Shown here piece by piece: positions 48,401 through 54,400 of a stretch of 64,000 bases of DNA. This DNA comes from Macrotis lagotis (Eukaryota; Chordata; Mammalia; Peramelemorphia; Peramelidae). A program made the translations under genes and the position numbers. The stretch lies in contig NC_133658.1 of assembly GCF_037893015.1 (NCBI RefSeq), positions 287,003,719-287,067,718 of the forward strand, given 5' to 3'. Every line of letters starts with the position of its first letter. Position 1 is the first letter of the stretch. The notes beneath the pieces were generated by a model. That model made no database searches. It was not told the DNA's origin and saw only the letters and a list, made by a program, of their open reading frames with translations.

Positions 48401-51400
48401 ATTTCTTCTTCTGAAAACTGTTTATTCACATTTTGTAACCATTTATCAACTGCCGAATGGTTCTTATTCTTATAAATTAGAATCAGTTCCCTTTTGTTGC
48501 TGTCATTTTTCAATTTTGTTCAACTCTTTTTGACCCCATTTAGGATTTCTTAGTAAAACTATTGGAATTGCTTCCCATTTCTTTCTCAAACTCATTTTAC
48601 AGATAAAGAAAGTAAGACAAACAGGGTTAAGTGATTTTCCCTGAGTCAGTATCTGAGGTTAGGTTTGAGAAGAGGAGTCCAGGCCCATTGTGTCACCTAG
48701 CTTCCCTGTGCAACATAAGACATCTGTTTCCTACATATCTTAAAAATGGGGCTTTTTTCAGTGAAACTTGCCTCAAAGATTTTTCCTGATTTCATCATTC
48801 TTATCTAATTTTGGCATTGGTTTTGTTTTTAACAAAACCTTTTTATTTTATATAGTCAAAACTGTCTATTTTAACCTCCTGTGGTCCCTTATATCTTCTG
48901 TCTGGTCATAAATTCTTCCCCATCTGTTTTCTTCCATGTTTCTCCTATTTGTTTTGATATTATTCTATATATCTAATTCATGTACTCATTTGAAGCTTAT
49001 CATGAGATTTAATGTGAGGTGTGAGCCTGTAGACCTAGTTTCTATTGAACCATTTTACAGTTTTCCCAGAAATTTTCATAGAATTATTTTTCTTGAGCAA
49101 GAATCTTTGGTTTGTACTTTTCCACTTCTGTATATTATATACTTTTTCTGTTCCACTTATCAACTTATTTTCTTGTCCAATACCAATTATTTTGACAATT
49201 ATGACCTTCTTATATAGGTTTTACACATCTAGAAATAAATTTAATTTTGTCCGCTTTTCTCTTTTTATTAATATGAATCTACTTTCCAGTTTTCCAAACA
49301 ATTTTTGTCAAATAGTGAATTCTTATCCAGAAATCTTTGAATTTGTCAAACAGCAGATTGCTGTAATCAGTTATTGAGATTTCTTTTGAACCTATCCTAA
49401 TCCACTGATCCATTATTCTTTTTCTTAACCAGTACCAGGAAGGTTTGATGACTGCCACTTTAGAGTATATTTTTAGATCTGGTAGAGTTAGGCCACCATC
49501 CTTTCATTTCTTTCATCAGTTTCCTTGCTATTCTTTATCTTTTGTTGTTCCGGATGAATTTTGTTACTATTTTTCCTAGTTTGGTAAAATAGTTATTTGG
49601 TAGTTAGATTGGAATGGCACTGAATAAGTAACTTAATAGAATTGTCATTTTTATTATATTAGTTTGACCTAACCATGAGCAATTGACATTTTCCCAGTTA
49701 TTTAGATCTGACTTTATTTGGGTGAGGAGTGCTTTATAATTGTCTTCATGCAGTTTCTGGGTCCTGATGCTATTCTAACAACATAGAAATTTCCACCTGT
49801 CTCTTCTCTTGCTAACACTTCCATTATAAATAAATGACTAGAATGATCCTGAAACATGATTTTTCCAACTCAATGCCGTGACAAGCATAAAAATGGCAAG
49901 GTTACCATTTACAGAGTTTTAATCTTTCATCTCTCCATTTATTTATAAGCACTCTCTTCCCTGCTAGTTTTTTTCTCTCCAGGGACTAATGAAATTGGGT
50001 TGGATAGGGCTGGGTGATGACTCTAGGATTTCCACATTAAGTTCTTAAAATGTTGTTATGAAATTGGTGCTCCCATAGAAAGGCAAAAGATATTTGGATT
50101 TTTTCATTCGCATACATATCCAACTAAAGAATTTTTCCATGCCTGTCAAAAAATTATTTCAAAATAAAGTTCATTTTGTTGTAGTAGAAAAAAGGAAAGA
50201 GAGTGTTTGTTTGGAATCAGGAAGATCTGATCTCAAATCCAGCTTCAGCCAATTACTGGCTGTGTCACCCTGGGGAAGTGATTTGTACCCCAGTTTACCT
50301 CAGAAATTAATGATTTTCCACAAAGAAAAATGTATCTTTATGGTTAATGTCTTTTAGAAGAGACCCAAATCATTATAGAAACCAGAGTGGAAGGAGTACT
50401 CATCACAGCTACCACTAGCTTCTCTTTCCATGTCTTTAAATAGAAGATTGGGCTTTTCCTTCAAAGATAAGATCATAAAGGACTTCAATTCATGCTGGAA
50501 ATTCTTTTTTACAAATCACTTAGCTTCTGTTTCACTGTTTGGGTCTCATTTTCCTCCTCTCAAAAAAAAGAGAATTGAGTTAAGGGATTTCTATAATTTT
50601 CAGCTCCAATATAGTCTTGTGATTCCATGTTTCTTAGGCGCATTGATGTCCCCCTCCTGACTCCTTGGCTTGCACCCATTGTTTGGGATGGAACTTTTGA
50701 TGAAAATATACTGAATGAGCAATTTCAGGGCAAGAATATCACCATTGGATTGACAGTATTTGCAATCAAAAAGTAAGTCCTGGGTTCTGAAGGGTCTATA
50801 TAATTGGGGGAGGAAAAGAATGTTACTTAGTAGTTAAGAAGGAAATGTATCTTTTGTTCTCAAGGCACCTCATCATTTTGATCATAGTTTTTTTTTTTTT
50901 TTTTAATCTGGAGGAGCCTTTAGGACACCATAAATGTTCTATGGATACAGGTAAGGCTGTTCATTAATGTAGGAAGAGTAATCATTTATATGATGGGATA
51001 GAAAGTGATCCTGCATAAGATTTCTGAAATGCTGCTGAGCTAAGTGGAGGCTTCACAGAAGAAGCTGCTGGATCATAATACAAACAATGGTCCTTTAATT
51101 GTAATGTCGAGTTTTTATGGGAAACCTCCAAGTCCGGGAATACTATGGGGAGGCCAGACAACAAGCCAAAGACCTTGGGCAGGCCACCTCAAGTGGCAGC
51201 CGATACCTTTAGAACTAAACAGGGAAGGATAGGTAAAGAGTTCAACGGTAGAAAGTGTCAGGGAGACTCAAGCATAATAGTCTTTTTTTTTTTTTTTTTT
51301 TTTTTTTTTTGGTCTTTAGGACATAGAAGGAGAATGGAAGCTATGCTGATCCTCTGAGGGGCTGAACTCAGGTCTTACAGTCAAAAACAGATTTCTAAGT

Positions 51401-54400
51401 GACTGAAAGTAAACAAATGCCAAAATTGGGATAGGTCCTTTATAGCCATGGCATGGTATTAACTGAGGTTTTACTGAATTGTCTTAACCTGGTTGTCACA
51501 AAACAGACCAGAGACATAGTGACAGTAAAGCAGTATGGCTTTATTAATTACTTTCTTTATAAGGAATTGATTTGCAAATCATGGAATTATTATAATTCTT
51601 GAAGCTCCACTTTGTTGTTATGGAGGCAGATATTTTATACATAATCATAAGTGAGCAGGTGGATCACAGAACAATCAGATTTTGGGGGGTTGAGTGATCT
51701 TTCCAGGGCAAGTCCACCATGCAGGAAAATATAACTTATTATATCACTTGTGACCATCTAAGTAGGAATCATGTATGAATAGCTGGGTTGATTCTATAGT
51801 CTTGGGAAAGAACAGGGCTTGAGTACAGAACAGAACAATGGGTAGGTTATATTGCTACATCAGACATATCATGCTCATCAATATGAAATCATATCTTTTG
51901 ATGATAGAAATCATTTTTAGGATAATGAACACTATTTCTACTAGATAATCAGTTGAGGGAATGCTTGGATAAACTCAGGCAGAAGTAAAACAACTTTTTT
52001 GTTCAGACTCAGTCTATACTGGGACTGATGATAAGTATATGAATTCCCAAATTGAAAATCCACAGTAAATTCAGAGAAATTTCAACCAATTTTGTTTGTA
52101 TTATTCCGTATTAAGAAATGAATTTAGCCTCTTTATTTTTAATACAATAAATCTTGGGAATCCTATTATCTCTTCTTTTTTAACTCTGATAATCCAGATT
52201 AGACTAAAAAGATTAAATAAAGATTCAGATACCAGAATAAATAGGTATCACAGTGGACAGAAGACTGAACCTGATCTCATGAAGATCTGAATTCAAATGT
52301 GACCCCCAGCACTTAATACCCGTGTGAACCTAGAAAAATCACTTATAATCTCGTTTGCCTCATTTCCTCATAAAATGATCTGGAGAAGGAAATGGCAAAC
52401 CCACTTTAATAACTCAAAAAGGAGTCAGGTTAGATATGACTGAAAATGATTCAAAGACAACAACAAATAGCAGATATTTTAGAAGCTCCCTATTCCTCAT
52501 AAAACTGAGTTTTCAGCTCATTAATTAAGGGTGGGTTGACCTCTTAAAAGATCTAATCACACTCATACCCATACTGCACCCCCCCACACACACATACACA
52601 GAGTTTTCCAGGATTGACACAATTCATTAAAAAAAAATACCAAGACTTTGGTGTCCTTTAATAGTTCTTTGTACCATTCATGAAGGTGTAAATTCCCTGC
52701 CCCGTCTCCTTTTTTTTTTTGCTTTAATATAGTATCATGGAATTCAATTTTTTTTTTTCTTAAGGGCACCAAAAATGTTCCTTACTTCTTAAGTGGAGTC
52801 ACCCATAGTACACCAACTCTGCCTATCAGACAGGTTTGGAGAGAATAATGAAAATAATAGGCAAGAACTAGAATTGTGCTTCTCCACTATTGTTCCCTCC
52901 TGCAGCCACATCTTCAGACCTGCCCACAGTAAAACTCTGCTCAGTTGAGAGTCAGTTTAGAGGACCTGTCCCCATTGTAAACAAGTGAGAATAACAAAGA
53001 GAGACTTTTTTAGAACGTGCCATGATCTCTCATCAACAAGCCATGTGGCTGGGCCTTGTCAGTAGTAGGACTTCTGCGAATTGGAGCCCAGAGAGAAGTT
53101 TCATGAATTCCAGAAGCACCAAAAGAGAGGAGGGGTTACAGAAGTAAACAATGAAGATAATCAGAGATAATAATGGTTATTTACAATACACTGGCCCTTG
53201 GGTGTTTAAAAACTTTTTCAGGCAGCTGAGTAGAGTTGATGGAGTTTCCTTGAAGGTGAACCTATTAAATGTTCTCCAAGCCTCTTGGGGATCCCTTTAA
53301 ATAGACACTACTATGGATTGTTGATAGATAATCCCTCTAAAAGAAAATCTTTTTTCTTGTGAACCTGATGTGTTTTGTTGAATGGAGATGATGAAACAGA
53401 TTTTTCAATAAAGAATTTTACCTCTGGGAATCAAACATAAGGCAACAGAATAATGGATTCACTGACCTATCCAAACCTGCTCTCTTCTCCACCCCCCACT
53501 CTCACATCAAAAAAAAAAAAAAAGAGGAATCTTAATATCTTAATGGGTATGGAACATAAAACTCAGGAGTACTCTGGTAAATCTGCATCATTCACATTTT
53601 CTCCATCACTTTCTTAGTGATCTAGGCAATCAACAGACAACTCAAACCCTGATTTATAGTATTTGCTGATTTCTGAAGTACAGATGCTTGAAAATTTAAC
53701 AGTTGGCTCTAAGGACCTCTAGGAGCTGCCTCCAACCACCGTCTTCTGAAACTTCTCTGTGATTAACATCCTGAATTCTTGGCCCAAGTACAAGTTCAGT
53801 CTTTGTGCTTAGCTCTCAACTTAGCATACAGGTCAAGAGAAGTTTTATTCTGAAGCATAAACTATTAAAGATGTAGGAAGAATTTCCCTAAACTGTGGTT
53901 ATTTGAGCCTTTTGTACTTTGAGAAAAACAACTCATCTTTGAAACTGTTTGTAGCTGGCCTTATAAGCCAGATAGGACATCATTTTTTTTTCCTCTATAA
54001 GTGATCCAAAACAGGTTCAGGACCATTTTTTCAGCTACCATTTGCTTTGGAAATGGAGCAGAGAAAGGGCTTGGAAGGAGGAGAGGGTCTCATTTTGGGA
54101 AGAATTTAAATTTGAAATAGGTATTTGTTATTTTTACCTAAAAGGTAGCCACTCAAATTAAGAGGAGGTAATAACAAAACCTTTTCTAGGTTCCTCTTTA
54201 AACCTAACCCCTTGATTCAATGTAGTCAGCTGATCACAGAAAACTCAGATCCCCCTCTAGCATCAATCTGAGTATGTGTGAATTACCAAACCACTCGTGA
54301 ACTTGCGTTTCTTTATCTGTAAAACTGAGGGGATCATGATGACCTTACACAGCTGTAAAGAACTGGATTTGTAAGCCTTAAATTTACATATAAATCCACA

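Larger units (their letters stand above)
46199..48990 (+). repeat. Intragenic tandem segment, unit C
   Basis: Third unit; starts at 'gttcaatttagacagctaga' and parallels unit B from 36241 onward. It leaves the A/B pattern at 'gcttatcatgaga' (about 49007) and passes into continuous L1 sequence, suggesting that unit C keeps the ancestral right border. It is more diverged from A and B than they are from each other. Confidence 0.8.
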
